64,000 nt of DNA from Spirochaetota bacterium (GTDB lineage: Bacteria; Spirochaetota; UBA4802; JAKQUI01), in NCBI GenBank assembly GCA_029562645.1, contig JAKQUI010000005.1:133961-197960 (forward strand), in the 5' to 3' direction. Below the pieces are notes generated by a model. The model saw only the letters and a program-made list of their open reading frames with translations. It ran no database searches and was not told where the DNA came from. Within the stretch, counting starts at the first letter, position 1, and each line of letters opens with the position of its first letter. Shown one piece after another: positions 25,063 through 34,225 of this stretch. The position numbers and the translations under genes were made by a program.

Positions 25063-26358
25063 CTATCGCATCGACTCGATGATGCTCTTGATCACCGGGT
25101 CCTTCTCGGCCGCCGCGCGCTCATGGAGTGCGTTCACGGACGCCCGGTCGGCGATCCGCCTGAGCGCGTAGAGCGCGGCCGTGCGGACATAGCGGTCGTC
25201 GTTCGAGAGACTCATGCGCACCAGCTCGTCCTGCGCGCGTTTTTCGCGATAGGCTCCGAGGGCCGCGCACACCTCGGCGCGCACCCGGCGGTCGGTGTCG
25301 GCCAGGGCGGCGCTGAGGGCGTTCACCGCATGACGTTCGCGCGCCTCGCCCAGCACATGGGCCGACAGGGCGCGGATAAGCGGGCTGTCGTCCTCACGGA
25401 GCGTTTTTTCGAGGCCATGCATGCTGCCGGCGCTGCCGAGGCGCGCCAGCGCCGAGAGGATCATCATTTTGATGGCATTGTCGCGCTCGTGGAGGAGCTG
25501 GCCGCCCAGCGCCGAAGCCGCGCTGCGGGAATTCAGATGATACAATCCAGTCGCAGCGGCCAGTCGCACCGACGGCTCGCGATCGCCCAGCGCGCGGGTG
25601 AAAATATACAGCGAGCCGCTGTCGCGATAATTGCCGAGGATCGAGATGGCCTTCGCGCGCACCCGGAAGTTGGGATCGCCGCCGGCCAGGTTCCGGATCG
25701 CGGAGAGCGACTGGGGGACGTTGTTCATCTCCGCGCAGCGCAGGGCGTAGTAGCGGACCGTGTGGTTCGGGTCGCGAAGCATCTCGAGCGGCACGGTTTG
25801 AAATCGTTGGTCGTAGAGATGGGCCATCGCCTCCATCGCGTACACGCGGTAGATCGGGTTCTGGTTTTTCGCCATGATGAGGACCATGGGATACATCCGG
25901 TCGTCCCCCGCCGTCTTGAGCGCGATCGCCGCCCGCTCGCGAACGCCGGCGTCGGGACAGGAGAGCTCGTTCACCAAGGGCATCACCACGGCCTTGTCCT
26001 TGCAGCCGCTGAGCACGTCGATCACCCAGCGCTTGACCGCGTATGAATCGGTTTTTTTCAGGATCGTGAACCATCGGTCGAGCTGGTCGGCCACGGGATA
26101 GAGGCGAAGCGCTCGGATAGCGACGCGCCGCGTACGGTCGGGGATCGCGGAGAGGATCTTCCGCTCGAGAAGCGGCGGCAGGTCCGCGGGATATGCGCCA
26201 TGAATGTAGGTGCGGCTGGTGTCCTGTTCGAAGGCGTCGTCGCTCAACAGGCCGTGTACGAGCTGGTCGGAGGGTACCGGCTGTGCGTGGAGCGGCGCAC
26301 CGGGAGCGATGAGGACCGCCGCCGCGATCACTGTGGTCCAAACGGCATGACGTCCCAT
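25063..26358 (-). CDS. exported HEAT-repeat protein
   Basis: A signal peptide (AVWTTVIAAAVLIAPGAPLHA) precedes ten or so HEAT/PBS-lyase-like helical repeats, e.g. DRRVRAEVCAALGAYR and EPSVRLAAATGLYHL. These make a periplasmic scaffold for protein contacts. Start at 26358 is chosen because it begins the signal peptide; a further upstream start would run into the terminator of the TetR gene. It lies 20 bases upstream of nadE on the same strand, so they may be co-transcribed. Confidence 0.85.
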   Translation of the reverse strand: MGRHAVWTTVIAAAVLIAPGAPLHAQPVPSDQLVHGLLSDDAFEQDTSRTYIHGAYPADLPPLLERKILSAIPDRTRRVAIRALRLYPVADQLDRWFTILKKTDSYAVKRWVIDVLSGCKDKAVVMPLVNELSCPDAGVRERAAIALKTAGDDRMYPMVLIMAKNQNPIYRVYAMEAMAHLYDQRFQTVPLEMLRDPNHTVRYYALRCAEMNNVPQSLSAIRNLAGGDPNFRVRAKAISILGNYRDSGSLYIFTRALGDREPSVRLAAATGLYHLNSRSAASALGGQLLHERDNAIKMMILSALARLGSAGSMHGLEKTLREDDSPLIRALSAHVLGEARERHAVNALSAALADTDRRVRAEVCAALGAYREKRAQDELVRMSLSNDDRYVRTAALYALRRIADRASVNALHERAAAEKDPVIKSIIESMR

Positions 26359-26383
26359 GCGGACGGGGATCGAACCGTTCCGA

Positions 26384-26412
26384 AAAAAATAAAACCCGCC
26401 GCAACGGGTTTT
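26384..26412 (-). terminator. terminator of the TetR gene
   Basis: On the minus strand AAAACCCG-loop-CGGGTTTT is followed by ATTTTTTT. It lies between the TetR stop and the HEAT protein start. Confidence 0.8.
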
Positions 26413-26440
26413 ATCGGTCGTTCGCGCGGACACGGGACGG

Positions 26441-27049
26441 TTACTTGAGAACGCCCGTAAGATAGGTCGAGATGATCGACTCGATGATTTCACGATCCAG
26501 GACATTGCGCTGCTTGCTCTCGTATTGGAAGAGGATGAACATCACCCCGCCCACCAGCAGCATCGCGGCGATCTCGGGGTTGATGGTCTTCTTGTAGATG
26601 CCCTTCTTGATGATCTCGTCCACCTCGTTTTTCACGGCGGTGGCGAGATACTCCTGGAACTTGTTCACCCGCGCAACGACCTCCTTGTCGATGCCCACCA
26701 CCTCCTTGAAGATGAGCTTCATCACGATGGGCTCGTCCATGATGGTCCGCAGCACGTTGATGAGACGGTCCTCGATGAACTTCGCGTGCGTCTTGGGATT
26801 GGGGTTGTTCTTGAGGAAGTCGCGAAGATCGTCCTGGTCCATGATGTCGTCGATCTTCTCCTCGATCTGATCGAGCACGGCGTAGAGGATCTCGCGCTTG
26901 TTGCCGAAGTACTGATAGACCGTCCCGCGAGCGATGTTCAGCTTCTTGCAGACCTGGCCGATATGGGTGCTCTGGAAGCCCTTCTCGATGAACATCTCCT
27001 TGGCCGTGTCGATGATCTGCTGTTTGCGTCTCTGTCCCTTGGCTGGCAT
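26441..27049 (-). CDS. TetR-family transcriptional regulator
   Basis: An N-terminal helix-turn-helix domain, IIDTAKEMFIEKGFQSTHIG followed by LNIARGTVYQYFGNKREIL, is of classic TetR form, with an all-helical ligand and dimer domain behind it. At 202 residues it is of normal length. The acidic/basic helix pattern resembles regulators of fatty-acid genes (FadR/PsrA type), but the ligand is not predictable. It is the only TetR in the window and so a candidate, unproven, for the ATAACAGTGTTAT operators at 33968 and 54812. That palindrome was not seen upstream of this gene. Confidence 0.9.
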   Translation of the reverse strand: MPAKGQRRKQQIIDTAKEMFIEKGFQSTHIGQVCKKLNIARGTVYQYFGNKREILYAVLDQIEEKIDDIMDQDDLRDFLKNNPNPKTHAKFIEDRLINVLRTIMDEPIVMKLIFKEVVGIDKEVVARVNKFQEYLATAVKNEVDEIIKKGIYKKTINPEIAAMLLVGGVMFILFQYESKQRNVLDREIIESIISTYLTGVLK

Positions 27050-27084
27050 GGTTCGTACCTCGAATGACGATAGTATCGGCGCGA

Positions 27085-27207
27085 TTACGGACGCCGCGCC
27101 GCGTGCGGGGTGCGCCGCAGGCGGCTGATCTCTTCGGTGATGGTCGCGAGAGATTCTTCGAGCTCTCTCGTGATGCGGTCGGCCCGCTCCTGTAGTTCCC
27201 TGCTCAT
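27085..27207 (-). CDS. 40-residue coiled-coil peptide upstream of TetR
   Basis: A short frame begins MSRELQERADRITREL and ends RRP. AAAGGA lies nine bases before the ATG, and Leu/Ile heptads indicate an amphipathic helix. It ends 35 bases before the TetR ATG on the same strand, so it may be a leader peptide or small partner protein. No homologue is recognised. Confidence 0.45.
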   Translation of the reverse strand: MSRELQERADRITRELEESLATITEEISRLRRTPHAARRP

Positions 27208-27538
27208 ACTACCGAATTCCTTTCGAAATCAAAAACCCGCAATTAAAAAAAACCGTTTGTAGCAAGTATCGATCGAAAGCGGACCGTTCTTAACCTCTTA
27301 TAAGTAACCCCGCACAAGATTTAGCTTATTAAAATATTAATAGTACAATTCAAAGAATTAGTACAAACTAAGCGCGATGCGGTATTCGTCAACACAATTT
27401 TTTTATATGATCAAAAATTCAAAATGTGTATGTGGTGTGATTCTCGGGATGGGGTTGGGGAACAGGGGGAATGAAACAGGCGTTCGATGGCATGGCGCAC
27501 GCCGCGGAAAACCGGAACCGGAGCGGGTGCGCCCTGCG
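27208..27538. other. AT-rich intergenic region
   Basis: No gene is supported. The left half is AT-rich (TTATTAAAATATTAATA and similar) and probably carries the promoter of the TetR transcript. The right half, near 27490-27530, holds GGCGCAC...GTGCGCC, a possible end structure for the minus-strand gene that stops at 27539. Confidence 0.4.
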
Positions 27539-27781
27539 TTATGCGACAGTATTCACGTGCGCGCCCAGGCTGCCGCTTCCGGGGACCGCATGCACGCCAT
27601 GGCCGATGAGGACGAAGAAGAGCTGTTTGACTTCATCGGGCTCCAGCATGGTTTGTTCAGATTGTATTGGGTGCCGCTTGATCGCGCCGTCTTCACCGTC
27701 ACCGGTCCCCGCAAGGGCCTTATGCGCCGCAGTGGACGGTAATTCCTGGTGGATGGGAGTTCCGAGTGCTCTAATTTCCAT
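27539..27781 (-). CDS. 80-residue protein, unknown function
   Basis: Begins MEIRALGTPIHQELPS and ends GSGSLGAHVNTVA. It is supported mainly by an excellent ribosome binding site, GGAGG eight bases before the ATG. The middle is polar, with one helix (DEVKQLFFVLIGHGVHAV) near the C-terminus. No membrane segment or known motif. It stands alone in an AT-rich neighbourhood. Confidence 0.55.
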   Translation of the reverse strand: MEIRALGTPIHQELPSTAAHKALAGTGDGEDGAIKRHPIQSEQTMLEPDEVKQLFFVLIGHGVHAVPGSGSLGAHVNTVA

Positions 27782-27972
27782 CACAATCACCTCCGTGTGA
27801 AAGTCTGGGATTCTCCTTTACTCTGATTATATTTTCGGTTTTTTTGTGAGGAAGAATAGGTTTTTTTACAATTTTTTTAAACTAGAAATCTGGTATTGTA
27901 TTATAACAAATATTTATTATTGGTCACTTATTATAATACATGCGAATTTCAAGAGGTATGCGGCGAGACGGG

Positions 27973-28671
27973 TCAGCCTTCGAGCTCGAGCAGTTGGTTC
28001 AAATGTTCGCGTATCTCCGCCGAATCCGGCAGTTTGGATAGCGCCTTCTTGAAGTTTTTCCGCGCAAGGTCCGGGTTGCCCTTTTTCATGTACACGAACC
28101 CGATGGTATCGAGATAGGCGGGGTTTTCGGGGCTCGCGTCGAGCGCGGTCTTCGCGAATTTAAGCGCGCGGTTGAGGTCTCCGTTCAGGGTGGCGATGAT
28201 ATAGGCCAGAGAATTGTAGGCGTTGTAGTTGTGCCGGTCGATCTCGATGATGCGATTGTACGCCGCCAGCGCCTCGCGGTAGCGCTGCGCCCGCTCATGG
28301 CAGTAGCCCAGCATGTTGAGCAGGGTCACGTCGTCCGGAGAGAGCTTGAGGATGTTCGCGATGTCGCGGGCGGCGGGTTCCGTCTCGCCCAGCTGTATCT
28401 GCGCGAAGGCGAGGAGCTTGTTCACGGTGATCACATCAACGAAGGTAAAAGGAAGGTCCAGCACGCGGCGGAAGTAGGATATGGATCGGCGGTAGTCCCC
28501 GCTTCGGCAGCATGCCACCCCGAGATTGTAGAGCACCTCCGGGTTGTCCCGATCGAGACCCTCGGCCGCCATGAGGTCCGCAAGCGCCCGGTCGTAGCGA
28601 CGCGACTCAAGGTTCGTGAGGGCGCTTTTCAGAAAGCCGCGGATGCGCGTTGTGAGATCTACTTCGGACAT
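27973..28671 (-). CDS. TPR-repeat protein
   Basis: About five tetratricopeptide repeats (NPEVLYNLGVACCRSGDYRR, AQRYREALAAYNRIIEID, NPAYLDTIGFVYMKKGNPDL) cover almost all 232 residues; no signal peptide. It is a protein-interaction scaffold of unknown partner. The ATG at 28671 overlaps the end of surE by 13 bases, making it the third gene of an ackA-pduL/surE operon. Confidence 0.85.
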   Translation of the reverse strand: MSEVDLTTRIRGFLKSALTNLESRRYDRALADLMAAEGLDRDNPEVLYNLGVACCRSGDYRRSISYFRRVLDLPFTFVDVITVNKLLAFAQIQLGETEPAARDIANILKLSPDDVTLLNMLGYCHERAQRYREALAAYNRIIEIDRHNYNAYNSLAYIIATLNGDLNRALKFAKTALDASPENPAYLDTIGFVYMKKGNPDLARKNFKKALSKLPDSAEIREHLNQLLELEG

Positions 28672-29411
28672 GGGACCGCCCCTTCGCGCGCGCGAGAGAG
28701 ATACGCGTAGTCCACGCAATCCAGCCCGAGCGGGGTGATGGAGATGAACCCGTTTTGCACCGCGACCACGTCGCAGTCATCCGGGCCCGAGGATTCGATG
28801 TTTCCCACGAGCTGGAGGCGTTGTTCGCGGTCATCGCCGCTCACCCGGCGATACGAGTCGATGTAGTTCCGGTGTCCCAGGGTCGTATAGGCGCACCCCG
28901 CGATTTCGCCGCGCGGCAGGTCCGGATAGTTGATGTTCAGGAACACGTGCTCCATGGCGCCGCCGGGCGACGCGGCCGCCACGAACTCGAGCATGAAGCG
29001 CGCAACATCGTCGAAGCGGTCCGAATCGCCGTAGCGATCCAGCGAGACGGCGATCGCCGGCGCGCCGAAGATGTATCCCATGCGCGCGCCCGCGACCGTT
29101 CCCGAGAAGTACACGTCCGAGCCCATGTTGGGCCCGTGGTTGATCCCCGAGACGACCAGGTCCGGCCGGGGCAGGATGCCCGCGTTCATGCCGACATTCA
29201 CGCAGTCGGCCGGGAAGCCGTCGCTGGCGTAGATGCGATCCGAGATGCGCTCGAGCGTCACGGGATGGCGGATGGTGATGGCGCTGGAGCAGGCGCTGAG
29301 CTCGCGGTTGGGCGCGATCAGGTACACGTCATGGCGCTCCGAGAGCGCGCGGAAGAGGGCGTTGATCCCGCCCGCGGTCACGCCGTCGTCGTTTGTAAGG
29401 AGGATGATCAT
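28659..29411 (-). CDS. surE: 5'/3'-nucleotidase SurE
   Basis: SurE is a metal-dependent nucleoside monophosphatase. Its hallmark N-terminus ILLTNDDGVTAGGI carries the Asp-Asp metal site. APNRELSACSSAIT and VSGINHGPNMGSDVYFSGTV complete the family pattern. Length (250 aa) is normal. Its ATG overlaps the upstream stop (ATGA), so it is translationally coupled to the AckA-PduL fusion. Confidence 0.94.
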   Translation of the reverse strand: MIILLTNDDGVTAGGINALFRALSERHDVYLIAPNRELSACSSAITIRHPVTLERISDRIYASDGFPADCVNVGMNAGILPRPDLVVSGINHGPNMGSDVYFSGTVAGARMGYIFGAPAIAVSLDRYGDSDRFDDVARFMLEFVAAASPGGAMEHVFLNINYPDLPRGEIAGCAYTTLGHRNYIDSYRRVSGDDREQRLQLVGNIESSGPDDCDVVAVQNGFISITPLGLDCVDYAYLSRAREGAVPCPK

Positions 29412-31231
29412 GCGCGCGATTCGATCCGCACCAGATAGCCCTGCGAAACGGGTGGGAGCTCGGCGGCATTGGCCTCGTCGGTGTCGAGGTGCATCTCTAG
29501 GCGGTAGTCCGGCTTCACGCGCACCATCACGTCGCCGAAGATGAGCTCCCGCTCCCCCTCGATGCGCACCATCACCATGTCCCGGTCGCGCACGCCGTAG
29601 CTCGCGGCGTCGTCGGGCGACATGTGGATGTGCCGCATGGCGCAGATGACGCCCTCGGGAATCTGCACGCTGCCGGCGGGGCCCTCGAGGAGGATGCCCG
29701 GGGAGCCGTCGAGATCGCCCGATTCGCGGATCGGCGCGTCGACGCCCAGCTTGAACTCTTCCGTGCGCGATATCTCCACCTGCGTTTGTGCGCGCGCGGG
29801 ACCCAGCACGCGGACGTCATCAACCCGGCCGCGGGGACCGACGAGGTTCACGGTCTCGCCGGCGGCGAATTCGCTGTCCTGATAGAGGCGCGAGCGTTCC
29901 GTGAGCGTGTAGCCGGGGCCGAAGAGCGCCTCGACGTCGGCGGCGCTCAGATGCGCATGGCGGACCGAGACGGCCACGCGCACGGGGCGGCGGTCGGTGG
30001 CGAGCACGTCGTGTTTGATGGAGCGCTTGTAGTCGAGGGCGCGCGCGCACTGCCTGGCGATCATGAGCTCCTCGTCGGTTGCGATCACCAGGATGTGCGC
30101 GCCCGAGTAGCGCGCGCCGATGTCGCACACCGGCGCGTCGGCGCTCACCGCGCAGCGCTCATTGCGCAGCGGGTCGATCGCGAAGCCGAGCTTCTCCAGG
30201 CCCTGCACGCACCGCGCGCGCTCGGCCCGGCCGTTCTCGCCGATCCCGCCGGTGAAGATAAGGACGTCCGCCCCGCCCAGGACCGCCGCATAGGCGCCGA
30301 TGTATCGCTTCACCCGGTAACAGAAGGCCTTGATGGCCAGGAGCGCGCGGTGGTCGCCGGCGTCGGCGGCGGCGATGATCTCGCGCATGTCGGAGCTCAC
30401 GCCGGAGATTCCCAGGAGCCCGCCCGTCCGATTGAAGAGGCCGTCGAGCGCATCGGCGTCCAGGCCCTCCTCGCGCATAAGGTAGGTGACGATGCCGGGA
30501 TCGATGTCGCCCACGCGCGTGCCCATGATGAGTCCCTCCAGCGGAGAGAAGCCCATACTGGTGTCGATGGAGTGGCCCCGCTGAATGGCGCTTACGCTCG
30601 CGCCGTTGCCCAAATGGCACGAAATGATATTGAGACGCCGCAGGGGCGTTTCGAGGAATTCGGCGGCCTTCATCGCGACATATTCGTGCGAGTTGCCGTG
30701 GAAGCCGAAACGGCGCACGCCGCGTGCGAAGTATTCATACGGGAGGCCGTAGACGGCGGCCTCGTCCGGGATGGCGCTGTGAAAGGCGGTGTCGAACACC
30801 GCGACGTGCGGGACGTCGGGGAGGAGCTCCCGGCACGACTCGATCCCGGCGAGCATGGCGGGATGATGGAGCGGCATCAGGGGAATGAGCCGCCGGATCT
30901 CGTCGGTCACGGCCGTGTCGATGACCACGGGGCCGCGATACTGCGTCCCGCCGTGCCCGATGCGGTGGGCCACGGCGCCGATGTCGCCAAGCCCGGCGAT
31001 CGGCGCTCCCGGGCCCGCGGTGAGCGACGCGAGAACGGGACCCAGTGCCGCGCGATGGTCCGGCGCGTCGATGGGCCCGCGGGACTCCTCCCCGCGGCGC
31101 GAGGAGCGGTGCTCGGCGCCGTCCATGCCGATGCGGCTCACAGCGCCGCTCATCAGCGAGGTCTCGGTGTTCAGGTCGAAAAGCTCGTACTTGAGCGACG
31201 AGCTCCCGCAGTTGACGACAAGAACCTTCAT
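29408..31231 (-). CDS. bifunctional acetate kinase - PduL phosphotransacylase fusion
   Basis: Residues 1-~400 are an acetate/propionate kinase: VNCGSSSLKYELFD, HRIGHGG, FGFHGNSHEYV, HLGNGASVSAI and FTGGIGENG are intact. Residues ~415-607 are a PduL-type phosphotransacylase with both zinc-histidine motifs, VSVRHAHLS and AMRHIHMSP, and the ending LEMHLDTDEANA. Together they convert acetyl-CoA (or propionyl-CoA) through acyl-phosphate to the acid plus ATP in one polypeptide. The two activities are usually separate genes, and PduL is often tied to microcompartments; no shell gene is seen here. First gene of an operon with surE and a TPR protein. Confidence 0.93.
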   Translation of the reverse strand: MKVLVVNCGSSSLKYELFDLNTETSLMSGAVSRIGMDGAEHRSSRRGEESRGPIDAPDHRAALGPVLASLTAGPGAPIAGLGDIGAVAHRIGHGGTQYRGPVVIDTAVTDEIRRLIPLMPLHHPAMLAGIESCRELLPDVPHVAVFDTAFHSAIPDEAAVYGLPYEYFARGVRRFGFHGNSHEYVAMKAAEFLETPLRRLNIISCHLGNGASVSAIQRGHSIDTSMGFSPLEGLIMGTRVGDIDPGIVTYLMREEGLDADALDGLFNRTGGLLGISGVSSDMREIIAAADAGDHRALLAIKAFCYRVKRYIGAYAAVLGGADVLIFTGGIGENGRAERARCVQGLEKLGFAIDPLRNERCAVSADAPVCDIGARYSGAHILVIATDEELMIARQCARALDYKRSIKHDVLATDRRPVRVAVSVRHAHLSAADVEALFGPGYTLTERSRLYQDSEFAAGETVNLVGPRGRVDDVRVLGPARAQTQVEISRTEEFKLGVDAPIRESGDLDGSPGILLEGPAGSVQIPEGVICAMRHIHMSPDDAASYGVRDRDMVMVRIEGERELIFGDVMVRVKPDYRLEMHLDTDEANAAELPPVSQGYLVRIESRA

Positions 31232-31434
31232 GCGCGCTCCCTCTCGATCATTCAGCGTCCGTCCCGGGCGCCGTCCGGCGCGCCGGAAAAGGCTTGACGG
31301 TGCTCATGAATTCGAAAACACTCTGTAATCGGAAGAGACAGTCTCAGACGGCGCCGGTTCTGTCAAACAGCATTCCGGTTTCCGTCCTCTTCCGGGGACG
31401 GCGTCTGTAACATTTTTTCCGAAGCGAGGGTAGT

Positions 31435-31881
31435 ATGAAACATGTGTCAGTTTTCGCACTTGTGTTGGTCCTGTTGGCCGGATGCGCGATGGTTTCGAAG
31501 CAGCTTCCCGTGAAGGAGCCGGAGGTGTCGTTCGTCGACGCGACGCCGCACAGTTTCACCTTCACCAGCCTCAAGGTGGACATCAAGCTGCGCGTGACCA
31601 ACCCCAACCCCATCGGGCTCACCATCGATCGGCTGGACCTGGTCCTGTATATCAACGATCAGAAAACCGTCACCGCGCCCTTTCACAATGTGACGCTCAA
31701 GGCGAACGGCTCAAGCCCGCTCAACACGACGGTCGTCGTTCCGTACACGGCCGTGGGGATGTCGATGATCGGCGCGTTGAAGAGCACGAGCGGGATCCGC
31801 TATAAACTGGTGGGCGTGAGCTATGTGAAAACGCCGCTGGGCGTCGTGGAGTTCCCCGTAACGATTTACAAGAACTCCTGA
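31435..31881 (+). CDS. LEA type-2 family lipoprotein
   Basis: Lipoprotein signal with VLLAGCAM, then a single LEA14/WHy-type domain: DIKLRVTNPNPIGLTIDRLDL is the NPN motif region, followed by alternating strands. Family members are stress or envelope beta-sandwich proteins without known catalysis. Length 148 aa. ATG at 31435 lies after GAGGGTAGT. Confidence 0.85.
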   Translation: MKHVSVFALVLVLLAGCAMVSKQLPVKEPEVSFVDATPHSFTFTSLKVDIKLRVTNPNPIGLTIDRLDLVLYINDQKTVTAPFHNVTLKANGSSPLNTTVVVPYTAVGMSMIGALKSTSGIRYKLVGVSYVKTPLGVVEFPVTIYKNS

Positions 31882-31905
31882 CCGCCGGAAGCGATCGGGC
31901 TCCTG

Positions 31906-31936
31906 CCTGCCGGGCGCCGAAGAATCACCCGGCAGG
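31906..31936. terminator. hairpin between convergent genes
   Basis: CCTGCCGGG pairs with CCCGGCAGG across a 13-nt loop between the LEA gene and the convergent oxidoreductase. It lacks a clear T-run, so terminator activity is uncertain. Confidence 0.45.
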
Positions 31937-31943
31937 GAACCGG

Positions 31944-33947
31944 TTACGTCAATCCCGTTGCGGCGAGGAAGCCGCCGTGGATCGCGTCGTTGATCTTTCC
32001 GGGCTGCACGCCGTCGCCGATCACGGTGAACGGTACGCCGGTGTTCCCGATCAGCGAGGAAACCGCCTTCACCGGCTTTGATCCGATGGCGGTCACGACC
32101 GTATCGAACTGGACGCTTTCGGTCGCGCCGTTGTGCTCGTAGGTGACCTTCCCGTCCTTCACCGAGAGCACCTTTGCGTTCTTGATCACGGTGATGCCGT
32201 CGCGCTCGACGTCGGCCATCACCACCCAGCGGGTGGAGCGCCCGATGTCCTTGCCGATCTTCGGCAGCATCTCGAAGATGGTGACCTCCTTGGAGCCCCG
32301 GGTCGCGAGCTCGCGGATCCGTTCGACCGGCTCGGCGTCGCGCAGGAACAGGAACTCGAGCACCTCCGGCGAGATCGTGCCCTTCGCCGCGATGAACTGC
32401 GCCGTTTCGATCCCCACAGCGCCGCCGCCGATCACGGCCACGCGCCGCCCGATCATCGGGTCCTCGCGCAGGACCGTCCACGCGGACACCACGCCGGGTC
32501 CGTCGATGCCGTCGATTTTCGGCACGAAGGGCTCCGCGCCCTCGGCGACGATCACGTGGTCGGGCCGCTCCGCCGCGACCGTCTCCGCCGTCGCCTCGGT
32601 GTTCAGGTGGAGCGCAATCGGCAGCGCCCTCAGCATGGCCCGATAATACCTGATGATCTCCCAGAGCTCCTGCTTGTGCGGCGGCGCGCCCGCGATGTGG
32701 AGCTGCCCGCCGATGTCGCCCGATTTCTCGTAGAGCGTGACCGCGTGGCCGCGCTGCGACGCCGTGACCGCCGCCTCGAGGCCGCCCGGACCCGCGCCAA
32801 TCACCATGATTTTTTTGGGATGATTCGTCGGGATGATGGCGCGCTCACCCTCGAAGCCCGCCATCGGGTTCGCGATGCACATCACCGGACGCGCGCTGAA
32901 GAGCTCGTCCATGCAACCCTGCCCGCAGGCCACGCAGGGGCGCACCTCGGCGGCGCGGCCCTCGCGGACCTTGTTGGGCCATTCCGGATCGGCGATGAGG
33001 ACGCGCCCGAGGTTCACCATGTCGGCCACGCCGTCGCGGATGATCCGCTCCGCGGTGTCCGGATCGGGGATGCGGTTGGAGGCCATCACCGGCACCGACA
33101 CCGCGCGCTTGATGTTGAGCGCGAGATAGGCGAAGCCGCCGCGCGGCATCTCCCGCGTGATCTGCGGCACGCGCGTCTCGTGCCAGCCGCCCGTCACGTT
33201 GATGACGTCGATCCCCGCGCGCTCGTAGGCCTGGGCAAAGAGCGGCGTCTCGCGATCGGTGTTGCTTCCGGGCACGAAGTCGTTTCCCGCCATGCGGATG
33301 CCCAGCGGATAGGACGCACCCAGGCGCGCGCGCATCGACTGGATGATCTCCACGGGGAAGCGCAGCCGGTTCTCGAGACTCCCCCCGTATTCGTCGGTGC
33401 GCTTGTTGGTCACCGGGGAGAGGAACTGGGTGATGAGATAGCCCGCCGATCCGATGATCTCCACGCCGTCGATCCCCGCCTCCTTCGCGCGCTCGGCGGC
33501 GCGAACGAAGGCCTCCTGGAGCTGTTTGATCTCGTCGATGCCGAGCTCGCGCGGGGTCTCCTTTTTAAACTTTGAATACACCGCCGACGGCGCGACCGGC
33601 TTCTCGCCCTTGAGAAGAAATGAAAAGGCGTACGCACCGGCATGATAGAGCTGCACCCAGGGGCTCGCGCCGTGACTGCGGATGTCGTCGGCCAGGCGCT
33701 TGAACTGCGGGATGGCGTCGTCATTGTCCAGCGAGATGGGCACCCCGCCCGAACCGATAAAGTCGATCCCCACCGGGCCGATGGTGACGATGCCGGCCCC
33801 GCCCCGGGCGCGCTCCACGTAGAAGTCGTGATAGCGCTGATTGAGGGTCCCATCGTACGAATAGAGCAGCCCCAGGGAGGGATAGGCGATGCGGTTTCGC
33901 ACCTCCAGCGTATTGATGCGGATCGGGGTGAACAGGCTCTCGTACAT
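31944..33947 (-). CDS. flavin/4Fe-4S enoate reductase (old-yellow-enzyme/FadH type)
   Basis: A 667-residue NADH:flavin oxidoreductase of the 2,4-dienoyl-CoA reductase architecture. Residues 1-~340 are an FMN TIM barrel (LFTPIRINTLEVRNRI). A Fe-S cluster motif follows (CVACGQGC, then C after MDELFSARPVM). Then come two Rossmann folds: VIGAGPGGLEAA for FAD and VIGGGAVGIETA for NAD(P)H. Likely substrate: an unsaturated acyl-CoA. Start at 33947 follows AAAGGAGT. An enoyl-CoA hydratase is divergent, and a palindrome shared with the 54.8-kb locus lies 20 bases upstream. Confidence 0.9.
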   Translation of the reverse strand: MYESLFTPIRINTLEVRNRIAYPSLGLLYSYDGTLNQRYHDFYVERARGGAGIVTIGPVGIDFIGSGGVPISLDNDDAIPQFKRLADDIRSHGASPWVQLYHAGAYAFSFLLKGEKPVAPSAVYSKFKKETPRELGIDEIKQLQEAFVRAAERAKEAGIDGVEIIGSAGYLITQFLSPVTNKRTDEYGGSLENRLRFPVEIIQSMRARLGASYPLGIRMAGNDFVPGSNTDRETPLFAQAYERAGIDVINVTGGWHETRVPQITREMPRGGFAYLALNIKRAVSVPVMASNRIPDPDTAERIIRDGVADMVNLGRVLIADPEWPNKVREGRAAEVRPCVACGQGCMDELFSARPVMCIANPMAGFEGERAIIPTNHPKKIMVIGAGPGGLEAAVTASQRGHAVTLYEKSGDIGGQLHIAGAPPHKQELWEIIRYYRAMLRALPIALHLNTEATAETVAAERPDHVIVAEGAEPFVPKIDGIDGPGVVSAWTVLREDPMIGRRVAVIGGGAVGIETAQFIAAKGTISPEVLEFLFLRDAEPVERIRELATRGSKEVTIFEMLPKIGKDIGRSTRWVVMADVERDGITVIKNAKVLSVKDGKVTYEHNGATESVQFDTVVTAIGSKPVKAVSSLIGNTGVPFTVIGDGVQPGKINDAIHGGFLAATGLT

Positions 33948-33967
33948 GGCTGACTCCTTTTTGAAAG

Positions 33968-33980
33968 ATAACAGTGTTAT
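33968..33980. promoter_or_regulatory. 13-bp palindromic operator, copy 1
   Basis: ATAACA-G-TGTTAT is a perfect inverted repeat 20 bases before the reductase ATG. An identical 13-mer lies 22 bases before the FabK-like gene at 54812-54824. Both intergenic regions face an enoyl-CoA hydratase gene. Confidence 0.65.
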
Positions 33981-34225
33981 GTTTCGTGGCAACCATATCA
34001 CCCTATAATAGAATTGCAATATTTTTTTTATCATACACATCGGCCGGTACGACCTCCCCCTTCGTTCGGGGGAGGCGTGCAAATGGTGATCTTCCTCGGC
34101 CCATGCCATTTCATGGCGCTGCGGGCGTCGGCGCGGATCATCACAAAAAATGCCGTTATCTGTTGACATCCTGCCGCGTGGTCTTCAAATGCAGAAGAAT
34201 TCATTCCATCCGCGAAGGAGCGCAT

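Noticed and set aside
33974-34225. Longer N-terminus for the enoyl-CoA hydratase at 34226
   Set aside because: The frame is open, but the extra residues have non-coding composition, and the ATG at 34226 has a proper ribosome binding site and the family's usual N-terminus.
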